A stretch of 64,000 bases of DNA from Alphaproteobacteria bacterium (lineage in GTDB: Bacteria > Pseudomonadota > Alphaproteobacteria > Rickettsiales > JABDBP01), in contig JABDBP010000001.1 in NCBI GenBank assembly GCA_013288565.1, positions 44,305-108,304 of the forward strand. The letters are read 5' to 3'. Below are positions 54,816 to 64,000 of the stretch, one piece after another (position 1 is the first letter of the stretch; each line of letters opens with the position of its first letter). The translations under genes were made by a program, and so were the position numbers. The notes below the pieces were generated by a model. It was given only the letters and a program-made list of their open reading frames with translations, was not told where the DNA came from and did not search any database.

Positions 54816-55208
54816 CTAGAAAGAAGTACCCTGGCCGACGTTGCAATTACCATTAACGTTGGGGGCGACAATACCTATTATAAATGTAGCACCGAATATA
54901 AGGGCTATTCCGAGTCCGACCAGCATAGCCGTACCCCAATTCAGCTTGCCGAAGAAAGCGGCTATGCCGAGGAAGCAGATAGCGAAAGTGGCGATTATCT
55001 TTGCCGGAGTGCCCGTCAATCCTTGAAGTATATTGCACAATATACTTGTTAAGCTGGTGGCGCCGCCGGCAATGCTCTCACCTGGCAGTGCGATGAAAAT
55101 TAGCGCCAGGAATGAAAATATTGACACTTTCCAGAATAAATCGATGTTTCGTTGTGTTTTAAGTTGATTCGTTAACATTTTTATCTCCTTTGTTATTGAA
55201 ATCCGCAA
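54816..55208 (-). CDS. VirB2/TrbC-family T4SS pilin-like protein
   Basis: SIAGGATSLTSILCNILQGLTGTPAKIIATFAICFLGIAAFFGKLNWGTAMLVGLGIALIFGATFIIG. Confidence 0.85.
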   Translation of the reverse strand: MRISITKEIKMLTNQLKTQRNIDLFWKVSIFSFLALIFIALPGESIAGGATSLTSILCNILQGLTGTPAKIIATFAICFLGIAAFFGKLNWGTAMLVGLGIALIFGATFIIGIVAPNVNGNCNVGQGTSF

Positions 55209-55333
55209 ACCTGACTTTAGTGGTTCTATGACACGGCCACAATTAATTCAAGCCGAATCGAAACCACCAAGTGCCAAGTCCGCGAATAGTTATTTACCAT
55301 GATGCGATATTACCACATGAATATTACAGTTTT

Positions 55334-55360
55334 ATGACAAAATAAGATTTATTTTGTCAT
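55334..55360. promoter_or_regulatory. Perfect inverted repeat ATGACAAAATAA-gat-TTATTTTGTCAT
   Basis: 12-bp arms with 3-nt spacer between the divergent virB2 and ridA genes. Confidence 0.5.
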
Positions 55361-55433
55361 TAATTAACCTATTGTCTTTCCCTATGAAGCCCTGTAACAA
55401 TCGCCTTTCCCAACCAAACTTAAGGAGAAAACC

Positions 55434-55922
55434 ATGCTGGCGCAAAAAACAAATCAGGAAGGAAAAATCGAGTTGGAACTGAAAAAACAGGGCCTAACCC
55501 TCCCCGAAGCTGCAACCCCTGCTGCGAACTACGTTCCATACGTCATCAGCGGCAGCCAATTGTTCGTCTCCGGGCAGATTTGCGCTTGGAACGGCGAGGT
55601 GAAATTCGTCGGTAAATTGGGCAAGGATTTTGCCGTAGGCGAAGGCCAGGAAGCGGCGAAAATTTGCGCGCTTAACATCCTCGCCCATGCCCAAGCTGCC
55701 TTAGGCAGCCTGGATCGCGTGGTCCGCTGCATCCGGCTCGGTGTGTTCGTAAATTCTACCCCGGATTTCATCGATCAGCCGCAAGTCGCTAACGGCGCTT
55801 CCGACCTGATGGTCCAGCTTTTCGGCGATAAAGGCAAGCACTCGCGCTTCGCTGTCGGGGTCGCCCAACTGCCCAAAGGTGTGGCTGTCGAAGTCGATGC
55901 CACATTCGAGATTAGCAAATAA
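55434..55922 (+). CDS. RidA family protein (YjgF/YER057c/UK114)
   Basis: NYVPYVISGSQLFVSGQICAWNGEVKFVGKLGKDFAVGEGQEAAKICALNILAHAQAALG. Confidence 0.92.
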   Translation: MLAQKTNQEGKIELELKKQGLTLPEAATPAANYVPYVISGSQLFVSGQICAWNGEVKFVGKLGKDFAVGEGQEAAKICALNILAHAQAALGSLDRVVRCIRLGVFVNSTPDFIDQPQVANGASDLMVQLFGDKGKHSRFAVGVAQLPKGVAVEVDATFEISK

Positions 55923-55998
55923 CTGTTGCCAACCTGCGCGGAATATGTATAAAAAGTCCTCGACCTAGTTAATTTATCATTAAAATGGAGTTTATTTT

Positions 55999-56364
55999 AT
56001 GAAGAAAATCGCTTTACTCACCACTGTTCTTTTGGCTTCCACCGCTGCTATGGCTGGCACCATCACCAATGAATGCGACACTTGCAAAGTAACTGTTGAT
56101 GGCAAAGCACTTGCTGAAGGTGCTTCGGCTCCTGCTAAAGCTGGATCTGCAGTATCCATCAACGGCGGCAAAGCCACCAAGATCAGCGCTGCTCAAGCTG
56201 CTCAAGGCAATTGGGAAGTCAACAAAGAAGGCAAGCTGCAAGCACAACCAAAAGCTCCAGCTGCTGCTGAAAATAAGCCAGCTGCTGCTCCGGCCGCTGA
56301 AAAGGCTGCTACAGCTCCGGCTCCTGCCGCTGCTCCATCAACCGCTCCTAAAGCCGGCTACTAA
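55999..56364 (+). CDS. Small exported Ala-rich protein
   Basis: Signal peptide MKKIALLTTVLLASTAAMAG; Ala/Pro/Lys-rich tail; followed by a strong terminator. Confidence 0.7.
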   Translation: MKKIALLTTVLLASTAAMAGTITNECDTCKVTVDGKALAEGASAPAKAGSAVSINGGKATKISAAQAAQGNWEVNKEGKLQAQPKAPAAAENKPAAAPAAEKAATAPAPAAAPSTAPKAGY

Positions 56365-56390
56365 TACTTAGCGGGCTTCGTTACGAGCCT

Positions 56391-56418
56391 AAAAAGCCCG
56401 CCGCAAGGCGGGCTTTTT
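56391..56418 (+). terminator. Rho-independent terminator
   Basis: aaaaagcccgcc-gcaa-ggcgggcttttta. Confidence 0.92.
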
Positions 56419-56422
56419 ATTT

Positions 56423-57166
56423 ATGGAAGAATCTACCGATACAAGAAAACTCACCCTTATAGAGCATCTGACCGAGCTTAGAACCCGGCTGATATATTCC
56501 CTTCTGGCCTTGTTCGGCGCATTCGGCATCTGCTATTATTTTTCCAAGAATATTTACCAATTCCTAGTCGCACCGCTACTGGCGGCAGGCGGTAAAAACC
56601 TGATTTTCACGGGCTTAACCGAAGCGTTTTTCACTTATGTCAAAGTCGCTTTTTTTGCCGGGTTCGTGCTGGCTTTCCCGTTCATTGCCTTTCAGCTATA
56701 TCGCTTTCTTGCGCCCGGGCTTTATAAAAAAGAAAAGAAAATTCTGCTGCCGTTTCTCATTGGCTCGCCCATTCTGTTTTTTGCTGGAATCGCGATGGCA
56801 TATTATTTCATTTTCCCGGTTGCCTGGAAATTTTTCTTAAGTTTTGAAACCCCAAACGGCACAATGCCAATAGTGCTACAAGCTCGCGTCAGCGAATATC
56901 TATCACTGGTTTTGCACCTGATGTTCGCATTCGGCCTGGCATTCCAGATGCCGGTTATATTGGCGTTATTGTGCCATGGAGGATTCATCTCCGCCGCCCA
57001 GCTCCGTGACAAACGCCGCTACGCAATTCTGCTAATATTCGTCATTGCCGGAATCATCACGCCGCCCGATGTCATCAGTATGGTCGGGCTGGCAATCCCC
57101 ATGCTGCTGTTGTATGAAGGTTCGATATTGATCTGCCGCAAGATAGAGAAGACGAAAAATGCATGA
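56423..57166 (+). CDS. tatC: Sec-independent translocase TatC
   Basis: LTLIEHLTELRTRLIYSLLAL...LFFAGIAMAYYFIFPVAWKFFLSF. Confidence 0.97.
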   Translation: MEESTDTRKLTLIEHLTELRTRLIYSLLALFGAFGICYYFSKNIYQFLVAPLLAAGGKNLIFTGLTEAFFTYVKVAFFAGFVLAFPFIAFQLYRFLAPGLYKKEKKILLPFLIGSPILFFAGIAMAYYFIFPVAWKFFLSFETPNGTMPIVLQARVSEYLSLVLHLMFAFGLAFQMPVILALLCHGGFISAAQLRDKRRYAILLIFVIAGIITPPDVISMVGLAIPMLLLYEGSILICRKIEKTKNA

Positions 57167-58421
57167 CATAAAATTCATCCGGGCGAATCCGGAAGCTTTC
57201 GATCTAGGGATGCGGAAGCGCGGATTGCCAGCACAATCAGCTAAGATATTGGAGTTGGATGAGAAGCGCCGGAAATCCTTGACCGAAATCCAAGAGTTAC
57301 AGAAGAAAAAAAATGATTTAGCCAAAGCCGTTGGCCTTGCGAAAAAAAACGGCGAAAATGCCGATGCAATTTTGGTCGAATCGAAAAAAGTTTCAGAAGA
57401 GTTGCAGAAGCTGGAATCAGAAACCGGTGAGCAGGGCGCATTGGAAAATCTCCTCGCGGAATTGCCGAACATCCCCGCTGATGATGTCCCGGTCGGCGAG
57501 GAGGAAGTCGCCAATAAGGAAATTCGTAAATGGGGCATCCCAGGCAAGTTTAATTTTCCAGCAAAGCAACATTTCGAAATCGGTGAGAAACTTGGACTGA
57601 TGGATTTCGAGGCAGCAGCGAAAATTTCTGGTGCACGCTTCGTCGTCCTGAAAGGTGCGTTGGCAAAAATGGAGCGAGCTTTGGTGAGTTTTTTCCTAGA
57701 TCATAATACAAAAGAATTCGGGTATACCGAGATCGTGCCGCCGTTTTTGGTGCGTGATAATGCTGTCTATGGCACTGGCCAATTGCCGAAATTTTCTGAG
57801 GATTTGTTCCAAACCACCAATGGCTATTGGCTCATTCCCACCGCCGAGGTGCCGCTAACCAATTTAGTTACTGATTCGATTCAGGACGAAGGAAAACTGC
57901 CGCTGCGCTATACCGCCTATACACCATGTTTCCGTTCCGAGGCTGGAGCGGCGGGAAAGGATACGCGCGGGATGATTAGGATGCATCAATTCAGTAAAGT
58001 CGAGTTGGTCAGCATAACGCATCCTGATAAATCGAAAGAAGAGCATGAGCGGATGGTGGCTTGCGCAGAAGCCATACTGCAAAAATTGGGATTACCTTAT
58101 CGTGTGGTTTTGCTTTCCAGTGTGGCTGGATTCTGCAATGAAAAAACTTATGATCTTGAAGTATGGCTAACAGGGCAGAATGCTTATCGAGAGATATCAA
58201 GTTGTTCCAATGATGGAGCGTTTCAGGCGCGGCGGATGAAAGCACGGTTCAAAGGCAATAACTCTAAGGAAATCCAGTTCGTACATACGCTTAATGGTTC
58301 TGCTTTGCCGATTGGCCGTACTATAGTCGCAATTCTTGAGAATTACCAGAACGCCGATGGCTCGGTGAATATTCCGGAAGCATTGCAAAAATATATGGAT
58401 GGCGAGAAAATCATTAAATGA
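57159..58421 (+). CDS. serS: Seryl-tRNA synthetase
   Basis: MHDIKFIRANPEAFDLGMRKRGL...TPCFRSEAGAAGKDTRGMIRMHQFSKVELVS. Confidence 0.98.
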   Translation: MHDIKFIRANPEAFDLGMRKRGLPAQSAKILELDEKRRKSLTEIQELQKKKNDLAKAVGLAKKNGENADAILVESKKVSEELQKLESETGEQGALENLLAELPNIPADDVPVGEEEVANKEIRKWGIPGKFNFPAKQHFEIGEKLGLMDFEAAAKISGARFVVLKGALAKMERALVSFFLDHNTKEFGYTEIVPPFLVRDNAVYGTGQLPKFSEDLFQTTNGYWLIPTAEVPLTNLVTDSIQDEGKLPLRYTAYTPCFRSEAGAAGKDTRGMIRMHQFSKVELVSITHPDKSKEEHERMVACAEAILQKLGLPYRVVLLSSVAGFCNEKTYDLEVWLTGQNAYREISSCSNDGAFQARRMKARFKGNNSKEIQFVHTLNGSALPIGRTIVAILENYQNADGSVNIPEALQKYMDGEKIIK

Positions 58422-59104
58422 AACCGGTACATAAAGGTTCTGCGCTTGTCACCGGGGCGGCGAAAAGAATCGGAAAATCGATTGCTCTGCATCTGGCGGA
58501 ACAAGGTTACGATATCGGGCTGCATTACAATAATTCATACGCGGAAGCGGAAGAAACTGCAGAGGAAATAAGGAGTATTGGGCGTAAATGCGAATTGTTC
58601 AAGGCCGATTTGAATAACCTACAAGAGGTTATGAACCTAGCGCGCGAAGCCCCGGAAATGCTAAAAAATTATAAACTTTTGGTGAACAGTGCGGCGATTT
58701 TCGAGCGGATTCCGTTCATGGAAACTATCCCGGATGATTTCTCACGCCACTTTAACATAAATTTCCAGAGCGCGTTTTTCCTGACGCAAAGTTTTGCCAA
58801 ACATTGCAAGTCGGGAAACGTTATAAACATCACCGACGCATTCATAAAAAAAGACAAGACCGCATATTTTTCCTACCTGCTTTCCAAGAAACTTTTATAT
58901 GAATTTACTAAAATGGCAGCGGTGGATTTGGCCCCAAAAATCCGCGTTAATGCTCTGGCTTTGGGGGTTATTCTGCCCTCATCCAAGAAGGATGCGGAAT
59001 ATAAAAAACGGCTTGGCAAAACCGCGACGCTCGCTGATATAAACAAAACCATTGATCGCATATTGAAAAAAAAAGTAATCGGAGAATGTTTTTTCCTAGA
59101 ATAA
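58418..59104 (+). CDS. SDR-family oxidoreductase (possibly a pteridine/dihydromonapterin reductase, from folB adjacency)
   Basis: ALVTGAAKRIGKSIALHLAEQGYDIGLHYNNS; YxxxK as YLLSK; immediately upstream of folB. Confidence 0.8.
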   Translation: MKPVHKGSALVTGAAKRIGKSIALHLAEQGYDIGLHYNNSYAEAEETAEEIRSIGRKCELFKADLNNLQEVMNLAREAPEMLKNYKLLVNSAAIFERIPFMETIPDDFSRHFNINFQSAFFLTQSFAKHCKSGNVINITDAFIKKDKTAYFSYLLSKKLLYEFTKMAAVDLAPKIRVNALALGVILPSSKKDAEYKKRLGKTATLADINKTIDRILKKKVIGECFFLE

Positions 59105-59105
59105 T

Positions 59106-59459
59106 ATGAAAACAAAAACCGTACTTACCATCCGCGAATTGGCGGTAGATGCGAAAATCGGCTTCTATCCGGAGGAGAAGGCTGGCAAGCAGAAATTGGT
59201 AATGAATGTTTCGTTCGAGGTTGCTGAGCCGAAAAAAGACGATGTTTCGGGGACGGTGAATTACGCCGAATTAGCCGGGGAAATTTATGAAAAAGTGAGA
59301 TCAAGCGAGTTTAATTTACTGGAAACGCTTGGCCGGTTTGTGATGGATATAATCATGAAAAGGCCGCTGGTAAAATCCGCCGAGGTAGAGATAATAAAAC
59401 CGGACGCGCCGCTGCCGCATACCAAAGGTTCATCGGTTAAAGTAACTGCGGAAAGATAG
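59106..59459 (+). CDS. folB: Dihydroneopterin aldolase family protein
   Basis: LTIRELAVDAKIGFYPEEKAGKQKLVMNVSFEV...VNYAELAGEIYE. Confidence 0.85.
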   Translation: MKTKTVLTIRELAVDAKIGFYPEEKAGKQKLVMNVSFEVAEPKKDDVSGTVNYAELAGEIYEKVRSSEFNLLETLGRFVMDIIMKRPLVKSAEVEIIKPDAPLPHTKGSSVKVTAER

Positions 59460-59462
59460 ACT

Positions 59463-60533
59463 TTAAGTCTTTCCTCCTATCGCCTTGTGCCGCAGATAAT
59501 GATCGGCCAAAACGCACGCCATCATCGCCTCGCCAACCGGAACAGCCCGGATGCCAACACAAGGGTCGTGGCGGCCTTTGGTGGATATTTCGGTATTCTC
59601 GCCATTTATATCTATCGTTTTCATGGCCTTAAGTATTGAGCTTGTCGGCTTTACCGCGAACCGCGCGACAATCGGCTGGCCGCTGGAAATTCCGCCCAAT
59701 ATTCCGCCGGCATTGTTGGATAAAAATTTTACGCCATTTTTTTCCTTCCGCATCTCATCAGAATTTTCCTCGCCGGAAAGTTCGGCGGCGGCGAATCCGG
59801 CCCCGATTTCCACCCCTTTCACTGCGTTAATGCTCATCATTGCGCTGGCCAAATCGGCATCCAACTTGCCATAAACCGGCGCACCCCATCCAGCCGGAAC
59901 GCCCTCGGCGATTATCTCAATAACTGCGCCGATGGAGGAGCCTTTTTTACGGATTCCATCCAGATAATCCTCCCATTTTTTTGCGGTTTTTGCGTCAGGG
60001 CACCAGAATGGATTTTTTTCGATTTCTTTCCAATCCCAATTTTTTCGGCTGATTTTTTCAGTACCGATTTGAATCAATGCGCCACGGATTTTAACCGAAT
60101 TTCCCAGAATTTTTCTAGCTATGGCCCCGGCGGCGACGCGGCATGCGGTTTCGCGCGCGCTGGCACGGCCGCCGCCACGATAATCGCGTAGCCCAAATTT
60201 TTTGAAATAGGTATAATCGGCATGCCCGGGACGGAATTTATCTTTGATTTCGGAATAATCTTTTGAGCGCTGATCCTGGTTGAATATGATGAGGGAAATC
60301 GGCGCGCCGGTGGTTTTCCCCTCAAAAACCCCGGAGAAAATTTTTACTGCGTCCGGCTCTTTCCGCTGGGTCGTGAACCGCGACTGGCCCGGCTTTCTTT
60401 TATCCAAATAAAATTGAATATCTTTTTCGGAAAGCGGGATTTTCGCTGGCGTGCCATCGACCACCGTTCCGATTGCTTCCCCATGACTTTCGCCCCAGGT
60501 GGTGAATCGGAAAAGGTGCCCGAATGAGTTCAT
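59463..60533 (-). CDS. aroC: Chorismate synthase
   Basis: [27 protein letters not shown]...[24 protein letters not shown]. Confidence 0.98.
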   Translation of the reverse strand: MNSFGHLFRFTTWGESHGEAIGTVVDGTPAKIPLSEKDIQFYLDKRKPGQSRFTTQRKEPDAVKIFSGVFEGKTTGAPISLIIFNQDQRSKDYSEIKDKFRPGHADYTYFKKFGLRDYRGGGRASARETACRVAAGAIARKILGNSVKIRGALIQIGTEKISRKNWDWKEIEKNPFWCPDAKTAKKWEDYLDGIRKKGSSIGAVIEIIAEGVPAGWGAPVYGKLDADLASAMMSINAVKGVEIGAGFAAAELSGEENSDEMRKEKNGVKFLSNNAGGILGGISSGQPIVARFAVKPTSSILKAMKTIDINGENTEISTKGRHDPCVGIRAVPVGEAMMACVLADHYLRHKAIGGKT

Positions 60534-61390
60534 TACACTATCGAAATATCCGGTGCGGTGATTGATTTCATGCCAACTACATGATAACCGGAATCGACAT
60601 GCAGAACCTCACCCGTGGTGCCGGAGCCAAGCTCGCTCAGTAAATAAACAGCGGCGCCGCCGACATCGGCCAGCGTGGTATTGCGCTTCAGCGGTGAATT
60701 ATATTCGTTCCATTTCAGGATATAACGGAAATCGGAGATACCGCTTGCCGCCAGCGTTTTTACCGGCCCGGCGGATATGGCGTTGACGCGGATGTTTTGG
60801 TCGCCCAAATCAACCGCCAAGTAACGCACGCTGGTTTCCAGTGCCGCCTTGGCAACGCCCATCACGTTATAATGCGGCATCACTTTTTCCGCGCCGTAAT
60901 AGCTAAGGGTTAAAAGACTGCCGCCGTTTTTCATCAATGGGGCGGCGCGTTTGGCCAGTGCCGTGAACGAATAGCAGGAAATATTCATGGTCATGGCGAA
61001 ATTCTCGAATGATGTATCGAGGTATTTGCCTTTCAATTCGTTTTTATCGGCAAAAGCTATGGCATGCACCAAGAAATCCAGCCTGCCCCACTTCTTCTCG
61101 ATTTCCGCGAAAACCTTGTCAACGCTCCCGAAATCCGCCACATCGCACGGCACGACAAAATCCGAACCCACCGACTCCGCCAAAGGCTTCACGCGCTTAT
61201 ATAACGCTTCGCCTTGGTAGCTGAAGGCAAGCTCTGCTCCTTGCGCCGCCGCATATTCGGAAATGCCCCAGGCGAGCGAACGCTCATTCGCTACGCCCAT
61301 AACGAGTCCGCGCTTGCCCTTGAGCAAATCGCCCTTCGGGGTCGGCGTTGCCTGTTGTTCTTCGGAAGTCAAAATACTAGCCTGGCTCAT
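60533..61390 (-). CDS. fabI: Enoyl-[acyl-carrier-protein] reductase (FabI)
   Basis: [46 protein letters not shown]; start set at MSQASIL. Confidence 0.96.
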   Translation of the reverse strand: MSQASILTSEEQQATPTPKGDLLKGKRGLVMGVANERSLAWGISEYAAAQGAELAFSYQGEALYKRVKPLAESVGSDFVVPCDVADFGSVDKVFAEIEKKWGRLDFLVHAIAFADKNELKGKYLDTSFENFAMTMNISCYSFTALAKRAAPLMKNGGSLLTLSYYGAEKVMPHYNVMGVAKAALETSVRYLAVDLGDQNIRVNAISAGPVKTLAASGISDFRYILKWNEYNSPLKRNTTLADVGGAAVYLLSELGSGTTGEVLHVDSGYHVVGMKSITAPDISIV

Positions 61391-61394
61391 TAAA

Positions 61395-61877
61395 TTATTG
61401 CTGCACCTGCCAGGTTCCATCAGGCTGGCGGCAGGCGGTGCCGAAAGCCTTCTGCGTCTGGCCGCCGACGTTGATGGTCTGGGTATATTCGCGGCAATAT
61501 TGGCCAGTATTGTTCTGGTAAGCCTGGGCAGGGGTAATGGTGCCCTGATGCCCGGAATCTGGGTTTACCCAAGTGACAGGCTGGCCGGATTGGCCGCTTT
61601 CCATGGCTTGTTGCGAGGATTTATTGTAATAAGCCATATCAGCGCGGTCGAGTGATGCACCGACCTGGTTGCCGAGAACGCCGCCGAGCAAGCCGCCGGC
61701 TATGGTGGTAGCGATTTTGCCGCTGCCCTTGCCGAATTGCGCGCCGGCTACCGCGCCGCCAACGCCGCCAAGCAGCGTCCCGGCATCCTGCTTGTTTAAT
61801 CCATTATTAGATCCCGGTTGTGCGCAGCCCGCAAACGCTATTACGGCAACCGCTGCAGCAAAATTCCTTGTTTTCAT
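61395..61877 (-). CDS. Glycine-zipper outer membrane lipoprotein (17-kDa surface-antigen-like)
   Basis: [20 protein letters not shown] lipobox; [43 protein letters not shown]. Confidence 0.82.
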   Translation of the reverse strand: MKTRNFAAAVAVIAFAGCAQPGSNNGLNKQDAGTLLGGVGGAVAGAQFGKGSGKIATTIAGGLLGGVLGNQVGASLDRADMAYYNKSSQQAMESGQSGQPVTWVNPDSGHQGTITPAQAYQNNTGQYCREYTQTINVGGQTQKAFGTACRQPDGTWQVQQ

Positions 61878-61902
61878 GTTGTTTCCTCGCAAGTTAAAAA
61901 AT
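61848..61902. repeat. 55-bp direct repeat, copy 1 (spans the lipoprotein start)
   Basis: aaccgctgcagcaaaattccttgttttcatgttgtttcctcgcaagttaaaaaat, identical at 61941-61995. Confidence 0.95.
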
Positions 61903-61940
61903 GAAACGCCGTTCTGAATGCAATCTTATCTTTAGATATA
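61893..61940 (+). repeat. 48-bp inverted repeat, arm 1
   Basis: gttaaaaaatgaaacgccgttctgaatgcaatcttatctttagatata; exact reverse complement at 62265-62312. Confidence 0.95.
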
Positions 61941-61995
61941 AACCGCTGCAGCAAAATTCCTTGTTTTCATGTTGTTTCCTCGCAAGTTAAAAAAT
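61941..61995. repeat. 55-bp direct repeat, copy 2
   Basis: Identical to 61848-61902. Confidence 0.95.
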
Positions 61996-62102
61996 CCAGC
62001 CGTTAGAGTATATATCGAATATATAAAGAATATCGGCGCGGAAAACAAATATTTTTTGGGATTGTCAACTGGGCGGTTTTTCTGTATCTGGAGGCTGGTC
62101 AT

Positions 62103-62179
62103 GTGCCCGTAGCTCAGCTGGATAGAGCACCGGTTTTCTAAACCGGTTGTCGGGGGTTCGATTCCCTCCGGGCACGCCA
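62103..62179 (+). tRNA. tRNA-Arg (anticodon TCT)
   Basis: GTGCCCGTAGCTCAGCTGGATAGAGCACCGGTTTTCTAAACCGGTTGTCGGGGGTTCGATTCCCTCCGGGCACGCCA. Confidence 0.95.
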
Positions 62180-62264
62180 TTTCATTTAAGAAAGCCAAAA
62201 AGTGCAATTAATATAAGAACTCCGGCTACAGCAAATAAGCCTTCGGCTGCAATTTTAAAGTTTT

Positions 62265-62312
62265 TATATCTAAAGATAAGATTGCATTCAGAACGGCGTT
62301 TCATTTTTTAAC
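62265..62312 (-). repeat. 48-bp inverted repeat, arm 2 (covers the 3' end of the 62288-62722 ORF)
   Basis: tatatctaaagataagattgcattcagaacggcgtttcattttttaac. Confidence 0.95.
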
Positions 62313-62722
62313 TCCTTGTCAGATAGTCTGTCTCTATAACCCGGATCATTTACCGCATGTTTTGAGAGACTAGAAACTAGACCTCCGAGATCGAACACAG
62401 TTTGTTCTTCACCCACTGAATTAGTAATTTTCTGCCTTTGTAATAAACCTTTGTTTTGCATTTTTCTCATAGAGCGCTGCACCGTTCTAGGATCTATCCC
62501 CATACGGGTTGCCACTGTTTGACTTCGAGGAAATGGTTTTTGACCTTCATACCACCAATGCATCGTAATATTTATTAAGACTATTAAATCGGTTGCACTT
62601 AACTCCAGTTCATTTTGTTTTTTTAATAGAATATCGGGAAGAAGCTGAAAACCGGCATTAGCCGCTCTTCCCCATTTGGCAGAAGCGGGCAAATTGTGAT
62701 TATTTGATTTCATACCTCTCAT
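62288..62722 (-). CDS. Helix-turn-helix domain protein (winged-helix/replication-initiator-like)
   Basis: FPRSQTVATRMGIDPRTVQRSMRKMQNKGLLQRQKI; C-terminal ELKNETPF lies in the inverted repeat. Confidence 0.65.
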   Translation of the reverse strand: MRGMKSNNHNLPASAKWGRAANAGFQLLPDILLKKQNELELSATDLIVLINITMHWWYEGQKPFPRSQTVATRMGIDPRTVQRSMRKMQNKGLLQRQKITNSVGEEQTVFDLGGLVSSLSKHAVNDPGYRDRLSDKELKNETPF

Positions 62723-62937
62723 TCTCGCTTATTTAACTTAATAATGCCATGAAGTAAATAGATATCTGTTTAAGAATGACAGAGATGTCGTTTTTTCTTA
62801 ATTGATTAAGAAAATAAGGAGTGGTGAATTCTATAGTCCCGTTTGCACCATTCCGATAGATAATAGGTTGAAGGTTGCAGGCTGTCGGGCACGTGCTTTT
62901 ATTATTACTAGCGCTTTGGGTGACAATCTCCCGCTCT

Positions 62938-64000
62938 TCAGGCTTTTTTCATGCCCACTACTTTTCCTTTATACCATTCCGGTTTTACTTCCGGCGCGCC
63001 GAAATAATAGCCCTGCATATAGTCGACGTTCATATCCATGAGGATTTTTGCGCTTTCGCCATCCTCCACTGATTCAGCGACGGTTTTCAAGCTATAGCAG
63101 CTGGTGAAATCGAGCAGGGTTTTGACAAAAAGGTGATTATCCGGGTAATTGGCGATTTCGCGGATGAAAGTGCCGTCGATTTTTATCATGTCGATGGAGA
63201 GGGTTTTCAGTTGCCGGAATGATGTATACCCGGCGCCGAAATCATCAAGCGCTACCTGGCAGCCTAGCGCTTGTAACGATGCCACGAAATACGCGGTTTC
63301 GCGCAAATCACGCTGTGCCGCGGTCTCGGTTATTTCGACTATTATCCGTGAGGCGAGGCTGGAATCGTGCAGCAGTTGATTGCACTGCTTCAGCCATTTG
63401 GGATTGTCAGTGGTGAGGGAAGAAGCGTTGAAGGAAAGCGTTATGTCCGGATTGTTCAACAAATCCTCTATGACTCTTTCCAGCACCAATTGATCTATAG
63501 TGTCGATAAACCCCATTTTCTCGGCTACAGGTATTATCGCACCGGGCGAGCTGACGCTGCCGTCATCCCCAGTGATGCGGAGTAGGCATTCATACCATTT
63601 CATCTTGCCGGTCTTGGCTTCCACCACCGGCTGGTAGGCGAAACAGATTTTATTTTGCTCCACTGCGTCATGTATATAATGCATCAGCATCGTCTGGTTC
63701 TTGGAGTTGAGCTGCTGCTTTTCGGCGTCGCGGAAATCGTAGTAGAACGTATCACTAGAATTGCGCGCGATGTTCAGCGCCATATACGCCTTATTCACCG
63801 CCTCCACCGCGTTATTGGCCGAAAGCGGAAAATCGACGCTGCCGAGAGAGGCGGTTAGGTGCATCGGCTTTTTGAAGGCGTTATATTCAAAATCCTGGAT
63901 AAGTTCGTATATATCGCGGATTTTCTTCTCGGCATCTTCTTTCGGCAGGCCCGGCATTAGGATGCCGAATTGGTCGATATATATGCGTTTTATCAATGAG
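62938..64000 (-). CDS. EAL-domain protein with degenerate GGDEF-like N-terminal part (5' end beyond the window)
   Basis: YQPVVEAKTGKMKWYECLLRI (ECLLR in place of EALLR), VEITETAAQRD, LDDFGAGYTSF, IKIDGTFI, VAESVED, YMQGYYFGAP. Confidence 0.9.
   Translation of the reverse strand, partial: SLIKRIYIDQFGILMPGLPKEDAEKKIRDIYELIQDFEYNAFKKPMHLTASLGSVDFPLSANNAVEAVNKAYMALNIARNSSDTFYYDFRDAEKQQLNSKNQTMLMHYIHDAVEQNKICFAYQPVVEAKTGKMKWYECLLRITGDDGSVSSPGAIIPVAEKMGFIDTIDQLVLERVIEDLLNNPDITLSFNASSLTTDNPKWLKQCNQLLHDSSLASRIIVEITETAAQRDLRETAYFVASLQALGCQVALDDFGAGYTSFRQLKTLSIDMIKIDGTFIREIANYPDNHLFVKTLLDFTSCYSLKTVAESVEDGESAKILMDMNVDYMQGYYFGAPEVKPEWYKGKVVGMKKA

Noticed and set aside
61932-62207. 91-aa ORF containing ACPEGIEPPTTGLENRCSIQLSYGH
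   Set aside because: Antisense translation of tRNA-Arg plus the duplicated lipoprotein start; a by-product, not a gene

Overview
A 64 kb segment of an alphaproteobacterial chromosome of moderate GC. Rickettsiales-like or Micavibrio-like affinity is inferred from gene content only. Most of it is an ordinary core: fliF (partial), thiC, tatAB, ychF-pth-rplY, tgt-queA, ctaA, hemA, rpsD, a metG-holB-tmk-dac-rlpA-mltB block, tatC-serS, folB, aroC and fabI. Three tRNAs are visible: Lys-CTT, fMet-CAT and Arg-TCT. Accessory content: (i) a ~10.2 kb integrative element at the tRNA-fMet 3' end, bounded by an exact 16-bp direct repeat (25783-25798 and 35961-35976). It carries a large serine recombinase, a P4-type primase/helicase, a lipoprotein, a candidate structured RNA, and a restriction-like protein with two PD-(D/E)XK-like motifs next to two D12-class adenine methylases. 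(ii) A 1830-aa orphan protein just outside that element, with an HExxH zincin motif near the N-terminus and a UbiB/ABC1-like kinase signature near the C-terminus. (iii) A virB2-virB4-virB6 T4SS cluster whose VirB4 has lost its Walker A. Smaller finds: a tandem CsrA with an apparent -1 frameshift, a 278-bp foldback element between queA and a cyclophilin gene, a decayed hemA fragment behind a multi-HTH orphan, several palindromic repeats (some translated in frame inside genes), and a local inverted/direct duplication around tRNA-Arg. All calls come from reading the sequence and the supplied ORFs; no database search was run.
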